A stretch of 28,677 bases of DNA, from positions 1 through 28,677 of the forward strand of contig JAFADM010000230.1 in the NCBI GenBank assembly GCA_023424865.1, given 5' to 3'. The notes beneath the pieces are model-generated. The model did not search any database. It saw only the letters and a program-made list of their open reading frames with translations, and was not told the DNA's origin. Both the position numbers and the translations under genes were made by a program. The DNA is from Bacillota bacterium (GTDB lineage Bacteria; Bacillota_A; Clostridia; DSM-8532). This document shows, one piece after another, positions 1-7,830 of the stretch. How positions within the stretch are numbered: position 1 is the stretch's first letter; each line of letters starts with the position of its first letter.

Positions 1-97
1 TTTTTAAATTCTCGGGCATGCCTTTTTTCAAAAACAAACCGCATACAGCCCCACCAAGAATCGCTGCTCCGTTGACCAGGGTGCCTAATCCAATCAT
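1..97 (-). CDS. DUF554 family membrane protein, N-terminal part only
   Basis: The 32 visible codons begin MIGLGTLVNGAAILGGAVCG and continue with a hydrophobic, glycine- and alanine-rich segment ending at KKGMPENLK. This is the usual opening of DUF554 (YdfK-like) multi-pass membrane proteins, whose function is unknown. The start is the ATG read from position 97 leftwards, with AAGGA and AAGGGG stretches just upstream as ribosome binding site. The rest of the gene lies beyond the left edge. It follows mutS2 on the same strand after about 145 nt, so it could be co-transcribed or have its own promoter. I found no convincing promoter or terminator in that gap. Confidence 0.75.
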   Translation of the reverse strand, partial: MIGLGTLVNGAAILGGAVCGLFLKKGMPENLK

Positions 98-242
98 TCC
101 CCTTTTCCTTCTCTCTCTTTTCTTATGTCCTTATTGATCCCGCTTGAGAAGTAAAACATAAAGCGCTGCTGCCTAAGCGTAATCCTTTTCTTATACCATT
201 AACTTTTTGCTTGTCCTGAGATCGTGATAAAAAGGGCGATGA

Positions 243-2624
243 TCAGCCTCTGAGAGAGACGATGGTCACACCGGTTTCACCTTCGCCGAATTTGCCCAGA
301 CGGTACTCCTCCACATGGGAATGACCTCTTAAAAAGTCATGTACAGCCTTTCTGAGAACCCCCGTCCCCTTGCCATGAATGATGGTTACTTCATGAAGCC
401 CGGCAATAATTGCATCATCAACGTATTTATCCACCCGCTCAAGGGCTTCCTCCGAGTTTAAGCCCCGAAGATCCAGCTCAAGCTTTACAGGTGAAGCTTT
501 TACCCCGGCAACCCTTACCCGGTGCATTTTTTCCAGGGACTCCTTCTGGTCATCTATCCGCTTAAGCTGTGAAATATGAACCTTTATTTTCATAATCCCT
601 GCCTGCACCGTGACCTGCCCGTCGGCATCGGGAGAATCCACCACACTGGCCTTCTGATTCAGGTTAAGCATCAGTACCGACTCACCGGGCTTGAGATTCT
701 TGGGCGGTTCCCGGAAGCTGGCTTTTATCTGGAAGGGTTCAACATAACCGCCTTCCATATTTTCCATTTTCCGGATACCCTCCCGCAATATCTGCATATC
801 CTTTTCAGCAGGGGCCCGGCGCTCCGCTTTTTGAAGCTCCTTCATCTGATCCAGAAACAGAGCGGCTTCGCTTCGGGCTTCCACCACAATATTCCGGGCC
901 TGATCCTTGGCCTTTTGAAGAATTTTATCCTTTTCCCGTTCGATTTTTTCCCGTTCCTTTTCAATTTCCTGCTTCATAGCCTCCATCTGCTGACGGAAGC
1001 TTTCAGCCTTTTCCTTGTCGTGCTCGGCCAGCGTGCGGCTGTGCTCGATTTCACCCAAAACGTCCTCAAACCGAAGGTTATCCTGACTGATATAGGCCTT
1101 GGCCAGCTCAATAATATCAAGCCCCAGCCCCAGCTTCTCGGAAATGGCAAAGGCGTTGCTCTTTCCTGGAATGCCCACAAGCAGGCGGTAGGTGGGTCGA
1201 AGTGTTTCCACATCAAACTCGCAGCAGGCGTTTTGCACACCCTGAGTTGTCATTGCATAAAGCTTCAGCTCGCTGTAATGGGTGGTGGCCATGGTCCGGA
1301 TTCCCCGCTGGGTAAGTCCGTCCAGAATGGCTGTGGCAAGGGCGGCGCCCTCCGTGGGATCGGTTCCCGCACCCAGCTCGTCAAAAAGGGCCAGTGAGCC
1401 TTCGTCGGCTTCGTCCAGAATTTTTACGATATTCTTCATATGGGAGGAGAAGGTGCTGAGGCTTTGCTCGATGCTCTGCTCATCACCGATATCTGCAAAA
1501 ACATTATCAAACAGACCAAATTCGCTTCCATCCTGTACAGGCACATGAAGGCCCGATTGATTCATCAAAACGAAAAGGCCTACGGTTTTTAAGGTTACGG
1601 TTTTACCGCCGGTATTGGGACCGGTAATAATAAGGGTGGAAAAGCTGTCCCCCAGCTCAATATCCACCGGAACCACCTTTTGCTTATCCAAAAGGGGATG
1701 TCTGCCCTTTTTAATTTTCACCCGGCGCTCCTCTACAAGCTTGGGACAAGTGCCATTATAGTCCCTGGAAAGCTTGGCTTTGGAAAACATAAAGTCCAGC
1801 TGGCCCAATATGCCCACATTTACAGTCAAATCCTCGCCTACCTCGGCTACCCTTGATGTAAGCTCAGCCAGTATTCTTTCAATTTCATGCTGCTCCCTCA
1901 CAAGCAGGGCTTTAATTTCATTATTGGCCTCCACTACTGCCAAAGGCTCAATAAACGCAGTGGCGCCGCTTGAGGACATATCATGGACAAGTCCGGGAAC
2001 AAGGCTCTTGTATTCAAGCTTTACAGGTATGACATAACGATCGCCCCGCATGGTGACGACCCCATCCTGCATGACCTTTTTATAATCGGCAGAGCGCAGT
2101 ATGCCGGACAGTTTATCCTTGATACTGTCCTGCTTCTGGCGGATGCTCCGGCGTATGGAGGCCAGCTCGGGGCTGGCACTGTCCGACAGCTCCTCTTCAT
2201 TCAATATGGCCATGGAAATAGCATCCTCCACCTGTTTGAAGGAGCCTATCTGTCTTCCCAGCTCCAGGGCAATGTTCCCTTCATATTCCTCGGGCACATC
2301 CTGGGTAAGGTATTGTTTTATTATGCGGGAGCAGCGCAAGGTGTCCCCCACCTTTAAAAGCTCGCCGATTCCCAGAACGCCTCCGATTTCCACCCGTTTG
2401 AGGGAGCCGCGGATGTCATGGATGCCTCCGAAGGGGGGCGCTCCTTTTCGCCATAAATACTTGGCGGAATCGGTGGTCTCCTTAAGCCTGTATGTGACCT
2501 CATCTCTATCGGAAAGAGGCTCCAGCGTTTCAATATAGCTTCTTCCAAGGCTGGACGCAGTACGCTCCTCCAGCCGTTTTTTTATTTTATCAAATTCAAG
2601 CACCCGTAATGCTCTTTGATCCAT
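243..2624 (-). CDS. mutS2: MutS2: MutS-like ATPase with C-terminal Smr domain
   Basis: This cytoplasmic protein of 793 residues has the full MutS2 layout. The N-terminal core and clamp regions are followed by the ABC-type ATPase with Walker A GPNTGGKT (about 335-342) and Walker B LALFDELGAGTDPTEG (near 415). A charged coiled coil spans about 518-603, a small beta-rich region follows, and the Smr domain has LDLRG (717-721) and HGKGTG (750-755). Family members bind branched DNA and suppress homologous recombination; in Bacillus subtilis MutS2 (RqcU) also acts on collided ribosomes. I chose the ATG at 2624, giving MDQRALRVLEFDKI, which matches the family N-terminus. An in-frame GTG at 2660 would add 12 basic residues and lacks a good ribosome binding site. 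The length is normal for the family (about 785). Confidence 0.95.
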   Translation of the reverse strand: MDQRALRVLEFDKIKKRLEERTASSLGRSYIETLEPLSDRDEVTYRLKETTDSAKYLWRKGAPPFGGIHDIRGSLKRVEIGGVLGIGELLKVGDTLRCSRIIKQYLTQDVPEEYEGNIALELGRQIGSFKQVEDAISMAILNEEELSDSASPELASIRRSIRQKQDSIKDKLSGILRSADYKKVMQDGVVTMRGDRYVIPVKLEYKSLVPGLVHDMSSSGATAFIEPLAVVEANNEIKALLVREQHEIERILAELTSRVAEVGEDLTVNVGILGQLDFMFSKAKLSRDYNGTCPKLVEERRVKIKKGRHPLLDKQKVVPVDIELGDSFSTLIITGPNTGGKTVTLKTVGLFVLMNQSGLHVPVQDGSEFGLFDNVFADIGDEQSIEQSLSTFSSHMKNIVKILDEADEGSLALFDELGAGTDPTEGAALATAILDGLTQRGIRTMATTHYSELKLYAMTTQGVQNACCEFDVETLRPTYRLLVGIPGKSNAFAISEKLGLGLDIIELAKAYISQDNLRFEDVLGEIEHSRTLAEHDKEKAESFRQQMEAMKQEIEKEREKIEREKDKILQKAKDQARNIVVEARSEAALFLDQMKELQKAERRAPAEKDMQILREGIRKMENMEGGYVEPFQIKASFREPPKNLKPGESVLMLNLNQKASVVDSPDADGQVTVQAGIMKIKVHISQLKRIDDQKESLEKMHRVRVAGVKASPVKLELDLRGLNSEEALERVDKYVDDAIIAGLHEVTIIHGKGTGVLRKAVHDFLRGHSHVEEYRLGKFGEGETGVTIVSLRG

Positions 2625-2721
2625 GCTTAGCCTAACCTTTCTAATGCTCCCTTTTCTCACCGGATTAAAACGGTTTTACAGGGCTTCCGGGGTTTACAGG
2701 GTTGTCAAAAGCGGCAAAAAA

Positions 2722-2753
2722 AGCCGCAATGATAATTTTATCACATTACGGCT
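2722..2753. repeat. Imperfect hairpin in mutS2 upstream region
   Basis: AGCCGCAATG at 2722-2731 pairs with CATTACGGCT at 2744-2753 (9 of 10 positions Watson-Crick, one wobble-type mismatch) around a 12-nt AT-rich loop. It overlaps a second possible stem, GCGGC (2711-2715) with GCCGC (2723-2727) around seven A residues. The two stems exclude each other because they share GCCGC. There is no clear U-tract, so I do not call it a terminator. Confidence 0.5.
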
Positions 2754-2851
2754 CATTCGCCTATAGTTGAGTTTATGCCTAATTATTCTTTACCCTTTTG
2801 CATTACGGCGCTTTTAATGAACCCTCACGAACCTGTTTTTACAGGGTCCGT

Positions 2852-2890
2852 TGACACTAGTGCCAGGTCGGCAGGCGTGTCATGACACGC
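2852..2890. promoter_or_regulatory. Two palindromes, candidate operator
   Basis: GCGTGTCATGACACGC at 2875-2890 is a perfect 16-bp palindrome. TGACACTAGTGCCA at 2852-2865 is a near-palindrome with a perfect CACTAGTG core. Their centres are 24 bp apart and both carry a TGACAC half-site. They sit about 140-180 bp upstream of the kinase-like gene. Such symmetry is typical of binding sites for dimeric helix-turn-helix regulators. No regulator is encoded next to it, so its protein is unknown. Confidence 0.45.
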
Positions 2891-3029
2891 ATTTCATTGG
2901 CGAAATGGACAATAACGGAAGAATCCCCCTGAAACTTCATAAAATTAACCCTAGAAAAGCAAACAGAATCTTACTATTATTTCAATAAGGAGTCTATTGA
3001 AAATTCTATTTTGAAAGGGTTACTCATTT

Positions 3030-3923
3030 ATGAAAAAGCTGATAGACGGTGTGTTTAACGAGTATATTGAAAGGTCTGCTGCAAATTATTTGGGAAAGCC
3101 ATTTAAAATACAATCCATAAAGAAAAACACGGTGGGAGCCATGCATGATGCCGCAATCTTTTTGGGAGAGGACTTGAATGTTTTTGTGAAAGCGGGAACA
3201 AATCCTTTTTCCTTCGACCAATTTACCCAGGAAGCCTGGGGGCTAAATTATATAAAAGACAATTCCCAGGTAAGCACTCCAGAAATTATCGCTATTCTAA
3301 ATATTGACGGAACAGCACTTCTTATCATGGAAGCTGTGGATGTGAAGCAGGTTGAATCAAAAAAAGATTGGGAAACCCTGGGCAGAGGGCTTGCTGCTCT
3401 TCACAAGTCAAACTGGAACAAGTGCGGGCTTGAAACACACAGCTATCTGGGCATATTCCGGCAGGATAACGAACCCATGGACACTTGGGAGGAATTCTTC
3501 GGTGAAAGAAGGCTGCGGGATTCAATGAAAATGGCCGTGGATGCAGGAAACATGACCTATGAGCAATGCTTGCCTATAGAAAAGCTGATAAACAAACTTC
3601 CCGAAATATGCGGGCCGAAGCAGGCATTTTCCCTTCTTCATGGCGATCCATGGCCCGGCAACCTGCTTTATGACGGGAAGCGGATGATCGCAATAGATTG
3701 CAGTATTTACTACGGGAACAGGGAGATCGATTTATCCACCGTAGACTTTTTTTATCCCGTACCCGAACATTTTTTCAGCGCTTACGATGAAGTCTATCCC
3801 ATTGATCCGGGCTATTCCGAAAGAAAGTCCTTATGGCAAATCAATCAATGGCTTGGCCATATTACCCTTTTTGGGGATAAGTACAGGCAAAAGCTGATGG
3901 ATGCGGTCTCAAAATACCTGTAG
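3030..3923 (+). CDS. Fructosamine-kinase/aminoglycoside phosphotransferase-like kinase
   Basis: A 297-residue protein with a protein-kinase-like fold. The catalytic loop LLHGDPWPGN is at about 202-211 and the metal-binding segment IDCSIYYGNREIDL at about 222-235. The C-terminal part, with FFSAYDEVYPIDPGYSERK and the later WLGHITLFG, closely follows the pattern of fructosamine/ketosamine-3-kinases. Those enzymes phosphorylate the sugar part of glycated amines so that the adduct falls apart. VFVKAG near residue 54 is the likely ATP-contacting lysine. The start is an ATG preceded by GAAAGGG about 10 nt upstream. The gene stands alone, divergent from mutS2 and convergent with the oxidoreductase. 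The substrate is not certain, since an antibiotic or choline-type kinase of the same superfamily is possible. The YYGNREIDL motif favours the fructosamine kinase branch. Confidence 0.8.
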   Translation: MKKLIDGVFNEYIERSAANYLGKPFKIQSIKKNTVGAMHDAAIFLGEDLNVFVKAGTNPFSFDQFTQEAWGLNYIKDNSQVSTPEIIAILNIDGTALLIMEAVDVKQVESKKDWETLGRGLAALHKSNWNKCGLETHSYLGIFRQDNEPMDTWEEFFGERRLRDSMKMAVDAGNMTYEQCLPIEKLINKLPEICGPKQAFSLLHGDPWPGNLLYDGKRMIAIDCSIYYGNREIDLSTVDFFYPVPEHFFSAYDEVYPIDPGYSERKSLWQINQWLGHITLFGDKYRQKLMDAVSKYL

Positions 3924-4051
3924 CTTGGGTCCCTTGCAGCCTTTATTTCACCGACGAAGATCCATGGTTTGTTTTTACAACATTCAGCTTCCACCATCCG
4001 TTACAGTGGCGAAAGCACTCCTTTTATATGGCGGCGATTTTAAGTAGACAC

Positions 4052-5419
4052 TCACAGTAAAAAGGCGCCCTGGTCTTTTAATGTCTCCCGGACACGGTGG
4101 AAAGCCAAATCCCCTGGCTTTAATTTGTCAATGACGCTCAAGCCCGCAGCGACGCCTCCTCCGTGGCCAATGGCTCCGGCAATGGGCGAAACCCTTATGG
4201 CTCCCTGGGCCACAAAGCTTGTGCTGATACAGCGCCCCACGGTCACTAAATTAGCAACATAACGGTTGACCAGCGCACCCAGAGGTATGCTGTATATCCC
4301 CCCGTAGGGCAATTTTAGCTTCTTAAAGTCAAAGCCCTTGGAATAGCCTCCTGCGGGAGGATGAATATCAATGGGATAGCCGCCGTGAGCAATAGCGTCC
4401 GGAAAGGTTCTCATGGAAACAAGATCCTGTTCCGTCAATACGGTTAACCCCTCAATCTGCCGGGAGCTTCTCACACCCACCTGGCAGGGGCCGGAATAAA
4501 TAAGAACCGCCCTTTCAAAACCCGGTATTTTTTCCTTTATAAACTTCTCAAGCTCACGCACCTGTTTTCTGCCTTCAACCTCGGCGTTTGATAAGGCCAC
4601 GGGATCGGTGGGGTCGGGAAAGGGTATCCGTGAGGTGTTGATGATAACCTCTCCCGGATTATTGGTTTCAAAAAAAAGAACCTCTCCCCGCTTAAAGCTC
4701 ACCTCTCCCGTTTCATAGGCCCGGGCATAAATCTTTTCAAAGCCGCCGATGGACAGGCGTTCGGACCTGTCCACAATCCCGGTGTCCTCTTTGATTCGGG
4801 AAAAGTTTTCAATGTTTTTTTCATCCTTAATAAACTCACGAACCTTTGGAATATCCACGCCGCTCATTTTCATATTCATGGTCATGGGCTGACAGGCGTT
4901 ATCCTCTTCCCTTCCCTTCTTACAGGGAACTCCCGCCCGAAAGGCCAGCTCCGCGTCGCCTGTGGCATCCACATAAACCTCGGCAGAAAGGGTTAAGAAA
5001 CCATTTTTAGTAATAACCTCCACTTCCTTTATCCCCTGACTGTCAGTGACGACCTTTCCGAGCATCGCGTGGTAGAGCAATTCTCCCCCGGCCTCCAGAA
5101 ACATGATTTCCAGCTCATGCTTCATGCCCTCCGCGTCAAAGGGCGTGACGGTGTAGGTATAGCCTGTGGTATCAAAAAGATGCCCGGTGGATTTGCCCTT
5201 TTGCTTCATGCGTTCAATGAGCTCCCCGGTGATTCCCTGCACCACCTGGGTTTCTCCCGCGTGAAAGGTCATCATGGGGCCAACGCCTCCGGCTGTCAGC
5301 ATGCCTCCCAGAAAGCCGTACTGCTCGATAATCAGTGTTCTTACTCCCAGCCTGGCCGCGGCAATTCCCGCGATGGCTCCCGATATTCCGCCGCCCGCAA
5401 CAATAACATCATACTTCAT
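4052..5419 (-). CDS. FAD-dependent oxidoreductase (FAD_oxidored family)
   Basis: A 455-residue flavoprotein. The N-terminus MKYDVIVAGGGISGAIAGIA is a dinucleotide-binding beta-alpha-beta motif (GGGISG, about residues 9-14), followed by an acidic residue (IIEQYG) that should bind the FAD ribose. Downstream, DATGDAELAFRAGVP is the second FAD motif typical of the FAD_oxidored family (PF12831), whose members often lie in sugar-utilisation clusters. I chose the ATG at 5419, four bases after the stop of the upstream regulator gene, with AGTGAG as ribosome binding site. A GTG at 5431 overlapping that stop is the alternative. Translation is probably coupled to the regulator gene. It is the last gene of the ABC operon and may oxidise the imported substrate or a derivative. 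The actual substrate cannot be read from the sequence. Confidence 0.85.
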   Translation of the reverse strand: MKYDVIVAGGGISGAIAGIAAARLGVRTLIIEQYGFLGGMLTAGGVGPMMTFHAGETQVVQGITGELIERMKQKGKSTGHLFDTTGYTYTVTPFDAEGMKHELEIMFLEAGGELLYHAMLGKVVTDSQGIKEVEVITKNGFLTLSAEVYVDATGDAELAFRAGVPCKKGREEDNACQPMTMNMKMSGVDIPKVREFIKDEKNIENFSRIKEDTGIVDRSERLSIGGFEKIYARAYETGEVSFKRGEVLFFETNNPGEVIINTSRIPFPDPTDPVALSNAEVEGRKQVRELEKFIKEKIPGFERAVLIYSGPCQVGVRSSRQIEGLTVLTEQDLVSMRTFPDAIAHGGYPIDIHPPAGGYSKGFDFKKLKLPYGGIYSIPLGALVNRYVANLVTVGRCISTSFVAQGAIRVSPIAGAIGHGGGVAAGLSVIDKLKPGDLAFHRVRETLKDQGAFLL

Positions 5420-5423
5420 ACTG

Positions 5424-7598
5424 TCACTCACTTTCTCTTATTTGCATTCGATATTCAGAAACACTGTTTCCGTGTATGCTTTTAAATTTCCGCCGGAAGG
5501 TGGACTGGTCGATATAACCCACCCTCTGAACAATGGAGGCTACGGACAAATCTGTTTTTCCAAGCAGCTCACAGGCTTTTTCCATACGGATTTTGGTCAG
5601 GTATTCGATATAGGAAACGCCCAGCCTGGAACGAAACAGCGAGCTTAAATAATTTTTAGACAGGCCTGCGTAGCCGGCCACCTCCTCCGCTGTCAAATCG
5701 CTCTTATAATAATTGTCCTGAATGTACCGGACAATTTTTAAGAAATCATCCTTGGGATTCTCCGTAAAATAACGAAGCAGCACCAGCCTGACGGATTTTA
5801 CAAACTGTTCCTCATTGGAGGCGTCTATTTGCATAATATCGCTTTGCAGCCGGTCATCCATGCCCCCCGCCGTCCGGTGCATGGCCTTAAGTATTGTCTG
5901 CAAAATGCTGTAGCGCAGATAATTCTTATTGGCATCCGATAATTTTTCCATCGTAATCTGCCGGTTTAGTTTATTCAGAGCCTGTAAGGCTTTTTCCGAA
6001 TGATAGTGTTCTATTGCATAAAGAAATTCCTCCAATAGATTCTGATCAAGACAAAGTCCTCTCTGTGTCTGCTCGGGAACATCCTCCCAGCAGACAAACC
6101 ATGAGGAACACGAGCCGCTGGCGACCGTTTGATCCATCATGCTCATAACCTCCATATAAGCATAATTCGCCATGGTAATATTCTGATAAACCTGGCTGAA
6201 GCTCAAGCGTATCTCACACCCATCCCATTTTTGTAAAACAGAATACATTTTTTTCGCCATTTCGGTTCGCAGGCCCTTCATTTTGTCCCTGTGGGCCAGT
6301 TCAACCAGAAACAAAAGCACCTTGCGGCTCCCAAAAGACACGGTATAATTCAAGGAGCCTGCGACCAGGCTTTCGGCCGCCTTGACAGCCTCTTCATCCG
6401 CCTTTTCGGGAAAGAAAAGACCTCCTAAATAATAATATTCCTCGCACAAATCCATTCCGCAGGAGCTCAAAAAGCTCTCTATGGTGGCGATATCAGGCAA
6501 AACACCGTGAAATACAAGCATGGCGGTTTGCTTTCTGAAGGCCTGGTGATATTGGATTAAATCCTGACGCATGGTCCGATTTTCTTCCATATTTTTAAAA
6601 ATTATGGATTTAACATAGCCGAACTCATTTTTCATAGAGAATTCATGGTGGATATGTCCGCTTGCAAAGCTCTCCAGCTGCTGAAGCTGCCTTTCACGGT
6701 ATTTGCTCAGAATAAAAGCCATAATGGTTGAGAAAAACAAGCCGCAGATAATAATAATATAATTAATCATCTGCCCCTCTTTCACATCGGCATACAAATT
6801 CTCAGAGTTATAGAGAACCTCAATGGTTCCTTTTATGGAGCTCATTTCTTGCTTAAGAAGCGTGTACTTATTTTTTTCCTGCTCATCCAGATAATCCTTG
6901 GGCGAAATAACGGTTAGTCCTTTTTCGGAATCACCGTAAAAATGGACGGTTTCTCCTCTGGCAAGAGTCAGGTTGATATAGGAAGGATTCGTATCTGTCA
7001 GACGCTCCAGCATGTTTCCAAGGGTTTTATAGGAAATGCAGAAATTGACGGACGCCTCATGGGTATTTAATAAGGAATTCTTTGAAACAGGGTAATGCAG
7101 GATTAAAAATCCGTCTGCTTCGCCTTTTCTGATGAAGCACTCGCCGTTTTCCCGGGAAGCAATCAAATCCACCGCGCTTTCTGCGCTTTCCTTCGTACAG
7201 CCCAGCTCATTTGTAAAGTACCACTCCGTACTGGTCATACCATCGGAAGAATAAATTTTCCCTTCTCCGTAATATATAAAATAATCCGTCGCCATGGTAT
7301 CAAAAAAGGCGGCGTCATAGAGTATGGCAATGCCATTTTTGGCATATACCGCATCCTTCATCCGATAGGGCTGTAAATTGGCATTTCCGGACAGCCTGAT
7401 GCTTTTTTCCGAATAGGTAATTTTTAAATAATCCAATTCTTCATTGATTCTTTCCACCTGGGACTCAGCAACCCTTTCGTCCTTATCCTTCAGGCGGTTG
7501 AAAATATTACCGGAAACTAAAAAACTGACCAGCAATGTTGGAATCAAAATACAGAAATAACTGAGAAAAAACCGCATGATTATACTTTTTTTCTGCAC
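5424..7598 (-). CDS. Membrane-anchored AraC-family transcriptional regulator
   Basis: A 724-residue regulator. One membrane segment lies at about 9-29 and a second at about 278-298; the roughly 250 residues between them should be extracellular and sense a ligand. After a long cytoplasmic linker, the C-terminus (about 619-721) is an AraC/XylS double helix-turn-helix, with LTAEEVAGYAGLSKNYLSSLF and a second helix pair ending at GYIDQSTFRRKFK. Proteins of this layout sit beside sugar-type ABC importers in Paenibacillus and Clostridia and switch them on. The GTG at 7598 has a very good AAGGAGG site nine bases upstream and places the first membrane segment right at the N-terminus. An ATG at 7664 would add 22 odd residues with a weak site. 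It lies 232 nt after the binding-protein gene, behind a strong hairpin. Confidence 0.9.
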   Translation of the reverse strand: MQKKSIIMRFFLSYFCILIPTLLVSFLVSGNIFNRLKDKDERVAESQVERINEELDYLKITYSEKSIRLSGNANLQPYRMKDAVYAKNGIAILYDAAFFDTMATDYFIYYGEGKIYSSDGMTSTEWYFTNELGCTKESAESAVDLIASRENGECFIRKGEADGFLILHYPVSKNSLLNTHEASVNFCISYKTLGNMLERLTDTNPSYINLTLARGETVHFYGDSEKGLTVISPKDYLDEQEKNKYTLLKQEMSSIKGTIEVLYNSENLYADVKEGQMINYIIIICGLFFSTIMAFILSKYRERQLQQLESFASGHIHHEFSMKNEFGYVKSIIFKNMEENRTMRQDLIQYHQAFRKQTAMLVFHGVLPDIATIESFLSSCGMDLCEEYYYLGGLFFPEKADEEAVKAAESLVAGSLNYTVSFGSRKVLLFLVELAHRDKMKGLRTEMAKKMYSVLQKWDGCEIRLSFSQVYQNITMANYAYMEVMSMMDQTVASGSCSSWFVCWEDVPEQTQRGLCLDQNLLEEFLYAIEHYHSEKALQALNKLNRQITMEKLSDANKNYLRYSILQTILKAMHRTAGGMDDRLQSDIMQIDASNEEQFVKSVRLVLLRYFTENPKDDFLKIVRYIQDNYYKSDLTAEEVAGYAGLSKNYLSSLFRSRLGVSYIEYLTKIRMEKACELLGKTDLSVASIVQRVGYIDQSTFRRKFKSIHGNSVSEYRMQIRESE

Positions 7599-7742
7599 GC
7601 CTGCCCTCCTCCTTGCCGAACCAATAAAAAAGGATCCCTTGAAACCGCAGCAACACCGTATCATGCTTTCTCATTGATTAAAACGGCTCCGCTTCGGGGG
7701 CGGGCCGCGGAAGCACACTGTATTCCGGTCACCATGCAAGTC

Positions 7743-7778
7743 GGCATAAAGGGCAACAATCCTATTGCCCATTATGCC
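7743..7778 (-). other. Strong intercistronic hairpin after binding-protein gene
   Basis: GGCATAAAGGGCAA (7743-7756) pairs with TTGCCCATTATGCC (7765-7778) at 13 of 14 positions around an 8-nt loop. It lies between the binding-protein gene and the regulator gene. No U-run follows on either strand, so it is more likely an RNA stability or processing element, or a weak attenuator, than a full terminator. A smaller stem, GCTTGAT/ATCAAGC, is at 7790-7811, and CCTATTG in the first loop could pair with CAATAGG at 7797-7803. Confidence 0.6.
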
Positions 7779-7830
7779 TTTGCATGACGGCTTGATCAAT
7801 AGGCATCAAGCAAAAAGGGGGCATTTCTGC

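Larger units (their letters stand above)
2625..3029. other. Divergent intergenic region, mutS2 / kinase-like gene
   Basis: About 400 nt without a credible gene. It holds three copies of TTTACAGGG (2675-2683, 2693-2701, 2838-2846), an AT-rich hairpin at 2722-2753, and two palindromes at 2852-2890, described separately. It should contain the promoters of both flanking divergent genes, but I could not find a well-spaced sigma-A promoter for either. A TTGACA at 2851-2856 on the plus strand and another on the minus strand (2703-2708) both lack a matching -10 at normal spacing. Confidence 0.6.

Noticed and set aside
196..242. Possible terminator after mutS2
   Set aside because: Only a short ATCG/CGAT pairing around a T-run was found, so the transcript may simply continue into the DUF554 gene.
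576..1397. 273-codon open frame on the plus strand opposite mutS2
   Set aside because: It lies wholly antisense to a clear mutS2 gene, has no recognisable domain and reads as the low-complexity complement of the coiled coil.
3995..4030. Possible terminator after the fructosamine-kinase-like gene (AGTG/CACT then TTTT)
   Set aside because: A four-pair stem is too weak to support a terminator, even though the convergent position would suit one.
7599..7664. 22-residue N-terminal extension of the AraC regulator
   Set aside because: It would precede a consensus ribosome binding site and a membrane segment that naturally starts at the GTG of 7598.
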